Source of the DNA: Apostichopus japonicus
Taxonomy: Eukaryota; Echinodermata; Holothuroidea; Aspidochirotida; Stichopodidae
Assembly: GCF_037975245.1 (NCBI RefSeq)
Contig: NC_092575.1
Coordinates: forward strand, 26,314,841-26,378,840
DNA length: 64,000 nucleotides
Direction of reading: 5' to 3'
Shown here: positions 1-13,400 of the stretch, in pieces
Layout of the letters: the number at the start of each line of letters is the position of its first letter
Position numbering within the stretch: position 1 is the stretch's first letter
Position numbers and translations under genes: made by a program
The notes under the pieces: model-generated
Told to the model about the DNA's origin: nothing
Database searches by the model: none
Seen by the model: the letters and a program-made list of their open reading frames with translations, nothing else

Positions 1-504
1 TGTGTGCGGGAAAGCAATTGCAGCAAAACTGTTTTGAAATTGAAAACAGTTATCCACAACAAACTGTTCGCTATTTGCATGATGATGTCACTATAAAAGT
101 TAAACATTTTGCCAAATTTATTTTAGTATTTCCCACCATTTAATGATTTGTTTGGTCACCTGCTATCAACTTTTGTGACAACATAAACTAAACCCGAAAA
201 TAACTTATTGAAACAACATATAAAAAACATAAAAAAAAAGAAAATATGAATTATGAGCTGCAGGGATATTGAAGCTTGACATCACAATGTACATAAAGCT
301 TTATTTACAAAACCCGGAGTTCACTTATTTACACATTTCCACCTGACTCCAGTACTAATCAGATGGAAGTACCTAAGATTTATGACAGTAAAACAATGAG
401 TATATAGCAAACCACATTGAAACGAAGAAAGTAAATAAAATGTATAAAAGATTAATGATCTAGGCACATGACAAATCTCTTTTCAAAAATTAGCAATGAC
501 ATCC
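1..504. other. Non-coding stretch, left edge
   Basis: I see no supported exon here. On the minus strand an AATAAA hexamer lies at 300-305. It could be a polyadenylation signal for a minus-strand transcript reading through from the right, but nothing else supports that. Confidence 0.4.
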
Positions 505-2035
505 TTTAAAAGTTTATTGAAACTAATCAAAAGTAAACATACAATATCAACAAAACCTTACTGAAACTATTCAAAAGTAAACATGCAATATCACCAAAAC
601 CTTACCGAAACTATTCCAAAGTGAACAAACAATATTACCAAACCATACTTAAACTATTCAAAAGTAAACATACAATATCACCAAAACCTTACTGAAACTA
701 TTCAAAAGTAAACATGCAATATCACCAAAACCTTATCGAAACTATTCAAAAGTAAACAAACAATATAAAAAAAAACCTTACTGAAACTATTCAAAAGTAA
801 ACATACAATATCAACAAACCCTTACTGAAACTATTCAAAAGTAAACATACAATATCAACAAAACCTTACTGAAACTATTCAAAAGTAAACAAACAATATC
901 ACCAAACCTTACCGAAACTATTCAAAAGTAAACATGCGATATCACCAAAACCTTACTGAAACTATTCAAAAGTAAACAAACAATATAAAAAAAACCTTAC
1001 TGAAACTATTCAAAAGTAAACATACAATATCAACAAACCCTTACTGAAACTATTCAAAAGTAAACATACAATATCAACAAAACCTTACTGAAACTATTCA
1101 AAAGTAAACATACAATATCAACAAAACCTTACTTAAACTATTCAAAAGTAAACATACAATATCAACAAACCCTTACTGAAACTATTCAAAAGTAAACATA
1201 CAATATCACCAAAACCTTACAGAAACTTTTTGAAAGTAAACATACAATATCACCAAAACCTTATCGAAACTATTCAAACGTAAACAAGCAATATCAACAA
1301 AACCTTACCGAAACTATTCAAAAGTAAATAAACAATATCATCAAAACCTTACTAAAACTTTTCAAAAGTAAACACACAATATCACCAAAACTTTATCGAA
1401 ACTATTCAAACGTAAACAAGCAATATCAACAAAACCTTACCAAAACTATTCAAAAGTAATAAACAATATCATCAAAACCTTACTAAAACTTTTCAAAAGT
1501 AAACATACAATATCACCAAAACCTTACTGAAACTATTCAAAAGTAAACATACAATATCAACAAACCCTTACTGAAACTATTCAAAAGTAAACATACAATA
1601 TCAACAAACCCTTACTTAAACTATTCAAAAGTAAACATACAATATCAACAAACCCTTACTGAAACTATTCAAAAGTAAACATACAATATCACCAAAACCT
1701 TACAGAAACTTTTTGAAAGTAAACATACAATATCACCAAAACCTTATCGAAACTATTCAAACGTAAACAAGCAATATCAACAAAACCTTACCGAAACTAT
1801 TCAAAAGTAAATAAACAATATCATCAAAACCTTACTAAAACTTTTCAAAAGTAAACACACAATATCACCAAAACTTTATCGAAACTATTCAAACGTAAAC
1901 AAGCAATATCAACAAAACCTTACCAAAACTATTCAAAAGTAATAAACAATATCATCAAAACCTTACTAAAACTTTTCAAAAGTAAACATACAATATCACC
2001 AAAACCTTACTGAAACTATTCAACAGTAAACATAC
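505..2035. repeat. 44-bp minisatellite array with higher-order structure
   Basis: About 34 head-to-tail copies of an AT-rich unit of about 44 bp (core ACTGAAACTATTCAAAAGTA followed by AACATACAATATCACC). Successive CCTTA starts fall 44 bp apart, for example 556 and 600. Some units are 43 bp. A variant block starting at 1221 recurs at 1704, an offset of 483 bp or eleven units. An earlier block is repeated about 220 bp apart (five units). There is no open reading frame and no spacer-repeat alternation. The array lies beyond the 3' end of the TRAFD1-like gene. Confidence 0.95.
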
Positions 2036-2617
2036 AATATATCAACTATGACACAATTTGTTGTTATTTAATTGCCCTTTAGGGATGACTGTAAAACAGG
2101 TAAGACAATCAGAAGGTGATAAAGACTTAAAGGTAAAGTTTCTTATAATGCAGGGTACAGAAGGCACTGTGATGGTATCACTAGATGCACACACTTAGAA
2201 GCCAGTACTAGGGACCTTGCACCACCTGAGGAGAAGTATTCTACAATAGGTCAAAAAGTCAATCTATTACAGTACGTAACATCAGCAATGTAGATATGTA
2301 CATGTTCCTACACTCTTCAACAGATATACACTAATGTGTTTGGGAACATATACTGTATATATGTGCTAACAAAAATCGGATTGCACTTGGGTAAATAAGG
2401 TCACCTCTTTGACTCAGCTGTTCTAATAGGTTTTAATGCTGAGGTATTTTTCAACTTTGCAAAGACCAATATGGTAATGCATAATGGCAAAGAACAAAAA
2501 GTTTTGTTGCTTTAAGTGATGCAGCAGAAAAAAGAGAACATTGTATTTTAGGGTGAAAAAAAAAAACATCTTTGATCTAATTGGTTAGTTTGAAATTAAC
2601 GATATAAATCTTCTCAC

Positions 2618-2772
2618 CTGATTGGCCTCTCTATTGTTGTGACATCTTTGCATTCTTGTTTCTCTATTATCTCTTGCAATTCCTTGTTCTCCTCCATCAA
2701 AATTTGCCATAATTCTAAAGATATGAGCAAAATATGAAGAGATACCATCAGTATAAGGTTTGTAGTCTTACT
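2618..2772 (-). other. Possible coiled-coil exon(s), gene unknown
   Basis: On the minus strand, 2714 down to 2618 is open, with a good acceptor (CATATCTTTAG) and a good donor (CAATCAG/GTGAGA). It reads as a charged heptad-like peptide (LWQILMEENKELQEIIEKQE), typical of a coiled coil. A second open piece ending at 2772 (SEQEQLSQLK) has a donor GTAAGA and would be joined across a 57-nt intron, unusually short for this window. Exon 13 of the TRAFD1-like gene ends in a strong donor with a compatible phase, so these could be extra 3' exons of that gene, or part of another gene to the left. I do not recognise a family. Confidence 0.35.
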
Positions 2773-2828
2773 TGTCTTCAATTGTGAGAGCTGTTCTTGC
2801 TCGCTGTATTTTACCTCCATCAATTTCA

Positions 2829-3660
2829 AATAATGTCCTTGTACTCACCAAGCTGGATCTACATACCAAGTATGACTTTCAACCACAATGTACTTTTTGA
2901 CATATCATGTTTACAAGCAGGTGTCACCTACACACACACACAGATACACAGGTGTGTTTTACATTCCATTGTTCAAATCTACGTACCCTAACCTTAACAA
3001 TACCCCATAACAATAGAATTCTTTTGAGGACGTGGTGATTGTTTAGAAATCACATCCGAGGACCTGGAATTCTATTGTTCAAGTCCTCGGTCAGAATACA
3101 AAACAAGTGCACAGACACACACATCATCATCATCATTATGCATAGATTCCTTTTGCCTCTGACAAGGAATCTAGAATCCCTCCAGAATGTTTGTGAAAAA
3201 CATTACACATACTAGTAGTGTTTCTTCTGAGTATTGCTAGATAACAGTTCAAAACCAGCTGAATCAAATGTAACAATACCCTTGCTGAAATGTTACAAAT
3301 TGCACAGTTTTGCTGGTTCATAAAAATCCTTTGCAGAATAGTTGATGAATGCTCCGGGCATCATCTGGGAGTTCTTAATGCGAACAAACAGTCATAATTC
3401 TAAGGTTCAATATTAAAGAGTAAATTAGTCTGTGAACATGTGAGCACTTTAAATTTGAAAATCCTAGCTGAACATTAAAAAACCCAGGTCATTAATAGCT
3501 TCATTTCAAAATATAAGGTCAAAACTCAAAAACACATTGAAGATTTTCATTTTGAATAACCAAGAGAAATACAGTAAGTTGAACTATCACACAGCAAATC
3601 AATAACATTTATGCGTCTTTTTGGAGAAATTAAGACAATTTTTGGACAATTTTGTTTGAG
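2829..3660. other. Non-coding stretch with dispersed repeat debris
   Basis: No exon is supported here. The stretch 2830-2945 carries words (acatatcatgtttacaagc, CA-dinucleotide run) shared with 13620-13790, so it is probably a fragment of the same dispersed family as the 44.6-45.0 kb block. Two inverted stretches near 3010-3085 both contain 'tagaattct..gaggac'-like words, a small hairpin around 3017-3080. Confidence 0.4.
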
Positions 3661-3664
3661 TCAT

Positions 3665-3670
3665 TTTATT
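3665..3670 (-). terminator. Candidate polyadenylation signal of the TRAFD1-like gene
   Basis: AATAAA on the minus strand, about 250 nt downstream of the stop codon at 3920. The position suits a short 3' UTR if the transcript ends with exon 13. It is only a hexamer in AT-rich DNA, so it is weak on its own. Confidence 0.35.
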
Positions 3671-3919
3671 ATTTTATCTCATAATCCTTTGCTAAAGGTA
3701 AGTCCCTTTGGAACCAATTTCTTTTCGATCTGTTCAAAACAGTGAAGTTGGTTTATCAAAAATATGATTACAGTTCAAACCATGGCAGGACCGAACACCT
3801 TGACTGTCACAGGCTCTGAATTTTTGCTGAAAATGAATTTTCTAATCTATCTTAAACCAACATTTACGACTCATAAACTTAAGTCCTGCTTATCTTAAAT
3901 TGTCAGCTTTAATCCCAAC

Positions 3920-4410
3920 TTACCTATGTCTTCTTAGATTTCGAACTCCATCTCCATCGTTCTGCCGCCTCTCACTGGGGGGCTGTCTGTTCCTCCCATA
4001 AGTGGTCTTCGACGAAGAAGTACCACCACCACCACTACCCTTGTTCCTTGCCATGAATTCGTTCACATCGTTCAAATCTCTTCTCACAAAATCATTTTCA
4101 AAAGCCATCTCTGGCTCTTCGAGGTTTTTTACTGCCCTCCTTCGATTGGCCGCCGTGGAATTTCCTTCGAGGCTCTTGCCGTTTACTGCTTTCTTAAGAT
4201 TTGACGGTGACGAACCTTGAAACGGAAGAGACTTTTGAGCAGTCGTAGATCTAGGAGGAGTCACTCTGGATGATAAATTTGATGACGATAATGTTCTTTG
4301 AGACGTTCTCTGAGCAGTTTTCCTTCTCTGATCTTGTCCATCTTTTCTCTGTGGTTTTAGCATCGATGGTGATGTCACTACATTTTGCTCCCTATATTTT
4401 GGTTGTGCTG
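3920..4410 (-). CDS. TRAFD1: TRAFD1-like gene, last recognised exon
   Basis: Basic, serine-rich tail with a poly-glycine run ([10 protein letters not shown]) and an arginine-rich end. The frame reads into TAA, but that stop sits inside a near-perfect donor (CATAG/GTAAGT at 3924/3923). Either translation ends here, or the stop is spliced out and translation continues in an exon further left, for which 2618-2772 is the only candidate I see. Confidence 0.75.
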
Positions 4411-7400
4411 CTGTTTGGAAGAGACAAAACAATATATATAAGAGCAGACACCTAAAGGTAGTGGATTAGTGGGAAGGTGCTTGGGAGGGTAGGTGGACGT
4501 TTTGGATCACATTCTTGCAGCTGAAGAGGGTAGGATGGTTTGCAAAACAAACAGGAGTACAAAGGAATTATCAAAAATAAACATTATTGGTCAGAAAATT
4601 AATAATTTGTGATATTTCTGCCAACATTTTACATCATTTATGTCACTAGACCCTTTCTACTTCTGATGATGAAGTATTAAGTGAACCAAACAAACAAGCC
4701 TCCTCACCTCCTGATTTTACAGTTCCCTTTAAATTGAGGCTGGCAGCATTGTTCATATTCTCCAGAATGTCTTCCCAACTTTCCTCTCTTTCCCATTCTG
4801 ATGCAGGAGGCTCTGAAGTCATCATCGAATTGGAGCCAACTGGAAAATAATGAAAATAAAAATGCAGTTTGTGCCAAGTACGAAAACAGAATACAGGAAT
4901 GGAAATGCGTCTGTTTGCAAACTTGGTCCTGAAGTTATTATAATAAAGACTACTTTTGATCAAAGCATAAAATGGGAATTGTAGATGAAAGGCTGGATCA
5001 TACTCTTGAAGCTGAAGAGGGTGGGGTGGGTTTCAGGACTGTCGTACAAAGAATTGTGAACCAGAAAACCTATGGACATAGTGATACCTTGCAAACTATG
5101 ATGTGAGAACATTCAACAGAAACACTTTAAACCAGGTTTTTTTGTTAGCAGTAATTTACAACCAGTAATCCACGAGGCTCTTGCACTAATACAGACCTAC
5201 ATATTGAATATGAAGTTATCCAAGCTTTACTTTAAGAGATATCACGCTTAACAGGACTATGACTTCTGTTGACCTCAAATGACCTTTGGCCTCCACCCAT
5301 TCAACACATTCTAAAAACTTTCTTAAATGTAAGTTTCTCAAATTTTCTTTTCTACTACTAATGATAAAAGCCAAAGCGTAGAACAATCAAATGTCCGTAC
5401 CACCTGATTTAACTGTTTGCTTTGATTTGAAGCTAGCAGCATTTTTCATTTCCTCCCTCATGTCTTCCCAACTTTTCTCTCGTTTCACTTCTGATGGAGG
5501 AAACTCTGAGGTCATCACCGAATTGGAGCCGGCTGAAAAATGGTAATGAAACAAACATGTAATCTGTGCCAAGTACGATTACAAAAAATAAGAATATAAA
5601 TGCCCTACTTAACAGTGTTGCAAGATTGAGTATGGTGCAATGAGGTTTTTCCATCTTATCCAAACAGTAGTCTCACATATACACATGCAGGCACACAAAC
5701 AGACACACACAAATACACAGACAGAAGGCAAAACGAGAAAGAAAACATTAACCTCTGTAACATTAAAACAACAAATCTCCTGGCAGACATATCGGTATAT
5801 GAAAGGACGAAAAAACCAAAACAATGCACGACCTAGCGAGTGATCAAACAGGAACAATAATTAAAATAATGCAAACGGTGAAGAATGAATGGCTGGAAGG
5901 AGGAAACCATGTATGGAACCAACCAACCAACCATGGATGGAACTAACCAACCAACAAACCAACCAACCAACCAACCATGGATGGAACCAACCAACCAACC
6001 ATGGATAGAACCAACCAACCAACTATCCAACAAACCAACCAACCAACCATGGATGGAACCAACCAACCAAACAACCAACCAACCAATCAACCAACCAACC
6101 AACCAACCATGGATAGAACCAACAAACCAACCATGGATGGAACCAACAAACCAACCATGGATGGAACCAACAAACCAACCAACCGTGGATGGAACCAACT
6201 AACCAACCAACCAACCATGGATGGAACCAACTAACCAACCAACCAACCAACCATGGATGGAACCAACAAACGAACCAACCAACCATGGATGGAACCAACT
6301 AACCAACCAACCATGGATGGAACCAACTAACCAACCAACCAACCATGGATGGAATCAACAAACCAAACAACCAACCATGGATGGAACCAACAAACCAACC
6401 AACCAACCAACCATGGATGGAACTAAGAAACCAACCAACCAACCATGGATGGAACCAACCAACCAACCATGGATGGAACCAACCAACCAACCATGGATGG
6501 AACCAACCAACCAACCAACCATGGGTGGAACCAACAAACCAACCAACCAACCATGGATGGAACCAACCAACCAACCATGGATGGAACCAACAAACCAACC
6601 ATGGATGGAACCAACAAACCAACCAACCAACCATGGATGGAACCAACTAACCAACCAACCAACCAACCAACCATGGATGGAACCAACTAACCAACCAACC
6701 AACCAACCAACCAACCATGGATGGAACCAACCAACCAACCATGGATGGAACCAACAAACCAAACAACCAACCAAGGATGGAACCAACAATCCAACCAACC
6801 AATCAAGGAAAACCTGGTAATTTGTTTCCGACCATGAACAGAACGATACATCCAGATATTCATTAGATCACAGGGGAATCCTTACCTATATCATTTGGAT
6901 ATTTGGCTGATGATGTGATTAAATCGTCTTCATGTGTTGGCAGTCTATTTCGTGTACTGGATTCTCCCCATTTGTTGGTTGAAGAAGTTCCTATCAGATG
7001 AAAAAACAGAGAAGACAAAGAATAGATAGGAAATCCATTTATGCATTTCAGTTTACTTCTTTTTAACTTTTATATCAGAGAGGTTTCTCCTTAGCAATGT
7101 TGTGCATCGGTGGAACTTTGGTTTTTTGAAAACAAAACCATGAATGTCAAGCAAACCCATCAAATATGTAAATTATATCAAACAGCATTAGAAACAAGAA
7201 GCAAACCACCCAAAAACCGTCTTCAATCTGCGAATGGGGTAAACCCAACCCCTACCACAGTTATTTCTGCTCACCTCTTCTGTTCCGGATAACTTCCGAA
7301 GAAAGTTCAAAATCAGATCCTCTTGCATTCCTTCCATTACTAGTACCTGCCTTCTTCAAAGCTGACATTGTATTTTTTCCGTTACTATGAGCAGGTTGTG

Positions 7401-10400
7401 CTAGAGAATTGGCTTCAATTGTTCCATTGCGGGGTAAGTTCCTCAGCCTGCTTTCTCGTTGCATCTGCAAGGCCTTCTCTTTGGACACGACGCCGGCCGT
7501 CGGTGGATTGAAGGCAGAACGCTGGCTGTGCTGGAATGATTGATTGGCTATCTTTGGTTGTTGAAAAGCGGCCCTCTCTTTGCCCTTATTGACCAGTTTC
7601 TTCTGACCGGAAGTCTGAAGCATGTTCACAGTCTTCTCTTTCGAAACAACACTGACTTTGGTTTCTAAGAACGTCAAATAAAAGAGGCAGGGTAAAAGTG
7701 ACACTTTCCTTTTGATATTCATCTGATTAGTATGTTTTTACCCTTCAAACAAAAACTTAATAGCAATAACCCTTCTCCTACCTACCAAAGATCCATCCTC
7801 ATTTGTAACTATTACAATTATTTTCTATTGGAAGTTTCACAATTTTTGGTTAAATAGCCCCTTTGGGAGTCACAGATATACAGATTAAATTTCATGTAGG
7901 TTTACATTTCAACCAACATAACTGCTTTGTGTACAATACTTACAGCAATACTTTCACACTGTACCTAGGATACAACTTTAACAAAACTGTTTTTTTCGCA
8001 ACGAACCCATTCCCAGCAGGCAATCTTTTTTTGCAGCAACCTACGCTAACTTCCACACCACAAATTCATAAGCCAATGAATCATGAAGAAATGTATCGTT
8101 ATCTGTCATGACATAAATTTCACATTGATCTTGAGTTGCTCCTTGGGTGGTTTGAATGTCATACTGTCGTTTCATATCTGATCTCATTATATATCAATGT
8201 TTTCATGCAACAGAATGACTTACTGCCACAATACAGTAAAAACTCCAACTATCCGAAACTCTTTTATCCGAACCCCCGATCTTCCGAACTGGCCATCCGT
8301 TCATTAATAAAAAGTCTGGAGGCCCAGTGTTATCCATTCCAAGTACTGATATTATGTCCAACATAAACTTGTGAACTTACATAACGATCAGCTTTTTAAA
8401 TCTTTTGACAAAGAATGTATATTTTCATTCATTCTTCCATTGCCATCGAATAGATTAACACCTATTACATAAACATTGTTTGTATCAAGATTGTTACCAC
8501 TTTACAAAAAAGTCGTGATTTCCGATCATACATTCAAGACAATAAATGTTCATTAGGCTAGCGCTTGTGTGCTCAGCATGTCGGCTATGGCCTTCTATTA
8601 CCTGGTATCTGATACTAGTAGATTACAGTCATTGCAGCATTGTCAACTAAACACATTTTTGAATGAAAATCTACAGTGGTTTAATGACTTAGGATATGCC
8701 TCTTTATGGAAAAATTCAATGATATTTTTGTTATTTTCAACATAAGTTTGAGAATTATATTCTGCTTTGCTTCTTACCAACTTTTGGTGCAACCCGACTA
8801 TCTGTGAAGACTGGATCAGGCTGGTGTCTTCGAGCCCTACTTGGAGGTTCAGAGGGTATCTCCTGGTGTCTTCGAGCCCTCCTTGGAGGTTCCAAGGGTA
8901 TCTCCTGGTGTCTTCGAGTCCTACTGGGAGGTTCAGAGGGTATCTCCTGGTGTCTTGGAGCCCTACTGGGAGGTTCCAAGGGTATCTCCTGGTGTCTTCG
9001 AGCCCTACTGGGAGGTTCAGCGGGTATCTCTTCAACGAATGAACTAGTTGGTATTTGCCTTGCTCTCATCACCTCAGAATCTGGATTATCAAACCCATAT
9101 TCCTTCATGTCGTCTTGAATATAACCGTTTTGAGGATCACAACAGACCTAGAAACCAAGATGAAGCAAAACGTTAGCATCTCGCCAACAAAATAAACCAA
9201 CAAAAACACTATCAAAACGATTCAAAATGCTTTAAGGATGTCGTTTGTACCCGATAGATAAGTCGGACATTTTGTGCAAAAATGGTCCAGTTCTCACCTG
9301 ATGTATGGCAACCGCATCAAATGGGAATAACTCCTCACAAAATTCACAAGGAACCATACTACTTTCGTCGTCGTCGTCACTTGGTAGGTTAATTTCTCTG
9401 AAAAAGAGAGCAAATTTCAAAGTTGATGACATCATCAAGTCAGGGGATCCTCTGGTCATTGCAAACATGGGCAATCATTCAGTCATATTCCAGCTATATT
9501 TTAAAGGATGGCTTCTAGGCACAAAATTAATGTTGATATTTTGTAGACCGTTTCAAAAACAAAAATGAGTTATCATTATAGGTTGCAGTTCTATATCACA
9601 CCTATTATCAGTATAGGCTGCAATTTAAACATCTCAGGCTCATCTAAGAAAGTGGCTGGACAACTAAGTCTAAAACAAAGGTCATTAGGTCAGTTCCTCA
9701 GATGCAACATAAAACTCCATAGCAAAAACATAAAGAAAGTTATGGCCTAAAATCACATATTTAGGGATTACAAATTTGTGAAGGACAAATGATGTCGAGT
9801 GTCATCCGAGAGGGCACTGTTGTTTTACATGAAGTAAAAAGAACAAGTTTTCATTGAGTTATTACAATTCCTGAAACAATGGATTTACCTTTAACAATTA
9901 GGCCTACTCTGAGGAGTTGACCACATCCTAAATTTGGCTTTGAATATGCCTTAAGGCATCCTAAAATACCACCTCATTAGCATTTAGAATTCCTTCCAAA
10001 TAATCACTTTTATGACATTATTCTTCTTTCCTCTCATTTCTTATTTGTCTAATTAATCTTATTATTCTATACATTAATATACATATTACTTCTTTCTTAA
10101 AGGTCAAAATCATTGTTATTACTATTTTCTGCTTTTTCTATTGTCCTTCACATGCAACATTCTTCATTCCACTCTTTTATGAAATATTATCTGTATGACT
10201 TGCTTATGAGAGTTAATTTGAACATACTACAGCATGCAGTAAGCGAACAACCTGTTCAGCATATATATATAGGACAATAGTTACCTGTAGCCGTCATTTC
10301 TGATGGCCGATGTGGTCCCATTAGTTCCTGTTTGGAAGGGGTTTCTTGATTGGCTGGAAGGAGGCTGTCTGATATCAAGAAACGATGGAGACTGACGACC

Positions 10401-13400
10401 GGTTCCCAGATAGGGATTGAACAGCTCTTCATCTCTGGAAGGGTAACGCCACGCTGTGTCTGCAGGGGCATGATCAACTTCAACAACATTGTGGAAGTTT
10501 AGACCGTTACCGAGTCCGTTCTGTACGAGTTGACATTCCTCCTGGTAGTTATGATAACAAAAGCAAGTAAAATTAATCATTCGAAAACTGACTGGGAAAA
10601 TATAGAAAAAGTTGAAAAAGAGAAAAGAAATTTATGGCTAGATTCTGAGATATGAAAAAAGAGATTCATTCTCCTTCCTCGCTAGCAAATTTATGCAATC
10701 CTGTTTTCTTAGAATAACTGGCTGCAGTTCATAATCACATGACACTTATAAGAGTCCATGCAAACTTACCAGAGCTACAATTTGGAAACTATTGTGAACT
10801 TATCTTTGGCTTACCTGATGTGCGTTAAGTATTGTTGAAGATATCAACTGATTACAGAACTCGCAGGGAATCTCAAAGTCACTAGGGAGATCCGCCTCCT
10901 CCTGGGCGTCGTCAACGCTGAAACTTGTGTCTGTGTTTCTGGGCGCTCTGTTGAAATTGGCATTAGCAGGAGGCGACGAATGAGGCGCAAGTCCTAACAG
11001 GGCCAAGTCGGTCGGTGAGACATTGGAAGTGCTCTGTGACGGTTGGACTGCAACGCTGTCTGCTTCGATGTTAGCAAGCTGAAAGGCTAAGAGGTAATCT
11101 TCCTGCTCCTGTTGTTTTGTGGGGGAGCTTCCATCTATCTCTAAATGATGATGATAATGATGATGAGGATGATGATGATTAATACGAGAAGGACAAATGT
11201 TGCAAAAGTGGAAATTGAAGATCTGGTGCTACTAGTTTTATTCAGATGATGTTTCTAGGACTTCAATGGGATGCTGTCATTGTAATGTAATCTTAATCAA
11301 AATCTAAAATGTATGGACCATGCCCCCTACCCCCCCCCCCTCCTGTGCCTACATTCTTGAATAGTTATATGACATTAGATACCCTACCTAAACCTATAAG
11401 AGCAATATAATCTAGTATAAATGCTTGTGCTTTATTCAAAACTTTTAGCTTCCAATGAGTGGATAAGAAAAAGATATGCCTGTGCTGAATCATTCTGAAT
11501 TTGGATACATACTACCCATTGTTATTTAAACTTGGCATCCAAATATCTATACGTTCTTTAATGTTTACAGCCGACCGCACACTGCCCCAACTGGTCAAGA
11601 CCAGACTAAACTCCACCATTGTGACCCAGTATTCGATAGTTGTTAAGGCCCTTGGTCTTACAACTGACCTTGTACACTGTGCCACTGATTATCACACACG
11701 ACAACTATTCACTGCTAACGGCTGGTGTTCATTTAGTCACAGGCAAAGTTACTTGATTGGTTAAAACTGTTAAGACTGGGTAATTTTAGTTATGAACAAC
11801 CACGCAATGCCGACAGCCGATCAGCAAAAGGCTACATGTTCTGTTTTCACGACTGAAGCAGACACAACTCAAAACTGGCAAACACTTGATAAGTCGTAGT
11901 CTTAAGTTCACATGAATACTGTCGACTATCCAGGAACAACGATGGTCACGTTGAGTTTATAGGGTCGTGTGGTCAGAGTGCGGCAAGCTTCAAAGCTTAG
12001 CACATCTGAAAAAACGGCCGCATTCCTGTTTTAGCCATATACACAGAGAGACCAACAATACTAACACCCACTGATGGATGAGAAAATAGTACAGGAGTAA
12101 GAGTATATTTACCATCTGTCGGGGGACAATATAAATTCTGAACAGTTCTTTCATTTTTTTGGTTGTGCCTCTGAGTAGTTTCGTTTTTCAAACTCCTCCT
12201 CTGACCGATCATTGAATTCGAGTCCAATTCTTCCATGACTGTCTGGCGGTAATACGGCTCGTGATGGAAGGGTACGTCTTCCGGAAAGAAGTCCACGACA
12301 TGGTTTCCTGGCCAAAGACTTGTTTGCTCTGGTCCTCTTGTGTAGGTCAAAGGTTGTTTGTAGGGATTCATCCCATTCTGCCCAAGGCTTCTTTCTTGGC
12401 AGCCGTTATGTTCGTGCAATATCTGATCTCTCAACTTGACAAATTTCTTACACTTCTCACACTTCTCGGTCCTACTTCCGCAGAAATCTTTGTGTTCGGA
12501 CATTTTTTCAAAGGTCAAATCTATTTCGCAGTACTCACATTTAACCTTGCGAAGTCGACACCCATTTTCCTAAACGTGAGAGACAATGATACACAGTGAC
12601 ACTTTTAAACTGACAAATAAAAATAATTGCATGCATGGGTTTACACATTCATTGTGCTTGTATTGTTCCTAGGATTAATAAAGGTTACCATGGCGCCACC
12701 AACAAAGTATTATATATTCATGAAGTGTGAGCAAGACTGCGCAAATACTACCATTTCAATTTACGCCTTCATGGAGAAATGGAAAAAGGAACAAAACTAC
12801 ATATTATTAATTACTGTACAAGAGCAGAAAAAAAACGACACATGATATTGAAGTTTTCATTAATTAATCTGATAAATGTTCGTGCTTTTCTTGTTCGTCT
12901 TAGAACTTGCAGCTCTCCATAGATCTGTCAAGTCATTTAAAAATATCTGATCAATGATATTCAGAGCATTGAGAATTTGTTTAAAAAAAATGGTCTTCCA
13001 AACTGTAAAACAAACGAAAATCCAAACTAAGCTAAAACTTTCAATTGCATAGCCACCCGATGTGCAGTGTTTATGTATTAAGCCATTGGGCCTCTCCCAC
13101 ACACATATGTGTGGCTGCTAAAGTATTTCACTTTTCTCCCCCTTTTGGTTTTTTGTTCCTTCCTCCTCCTTTTTTGTTGTCTACGTAAAATCATTTATAG
13201 AAAACATAATGGCTAGGAAGCCAGCCATTAGCTCATATTTATCTTTTTGTGATGTGATGATTGTGGATAAATTATCATCAAGTAGCAAGTCCTCCTTTGT
13301 AAAAAAATTGATTGGATTGGGAGGATTAGAGGTTGGTTTTATAATTTTTCAACTTTAATTGTTACCATGTGTATACTTATTAAAAGTGATATCCAATATC

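Noticed and set aside
505-2035. CRISPR-like array
   Set aside because: Units are contiguous tandem copies with no unique spacers, in an animal genome.
5833-6820. Many overlapping TNQPTMDG- and VGWLVG-type ORFs
   Set aside because: Translation of a simple minisatellite on both strands, in an intron of the TRAFD1-like gene.
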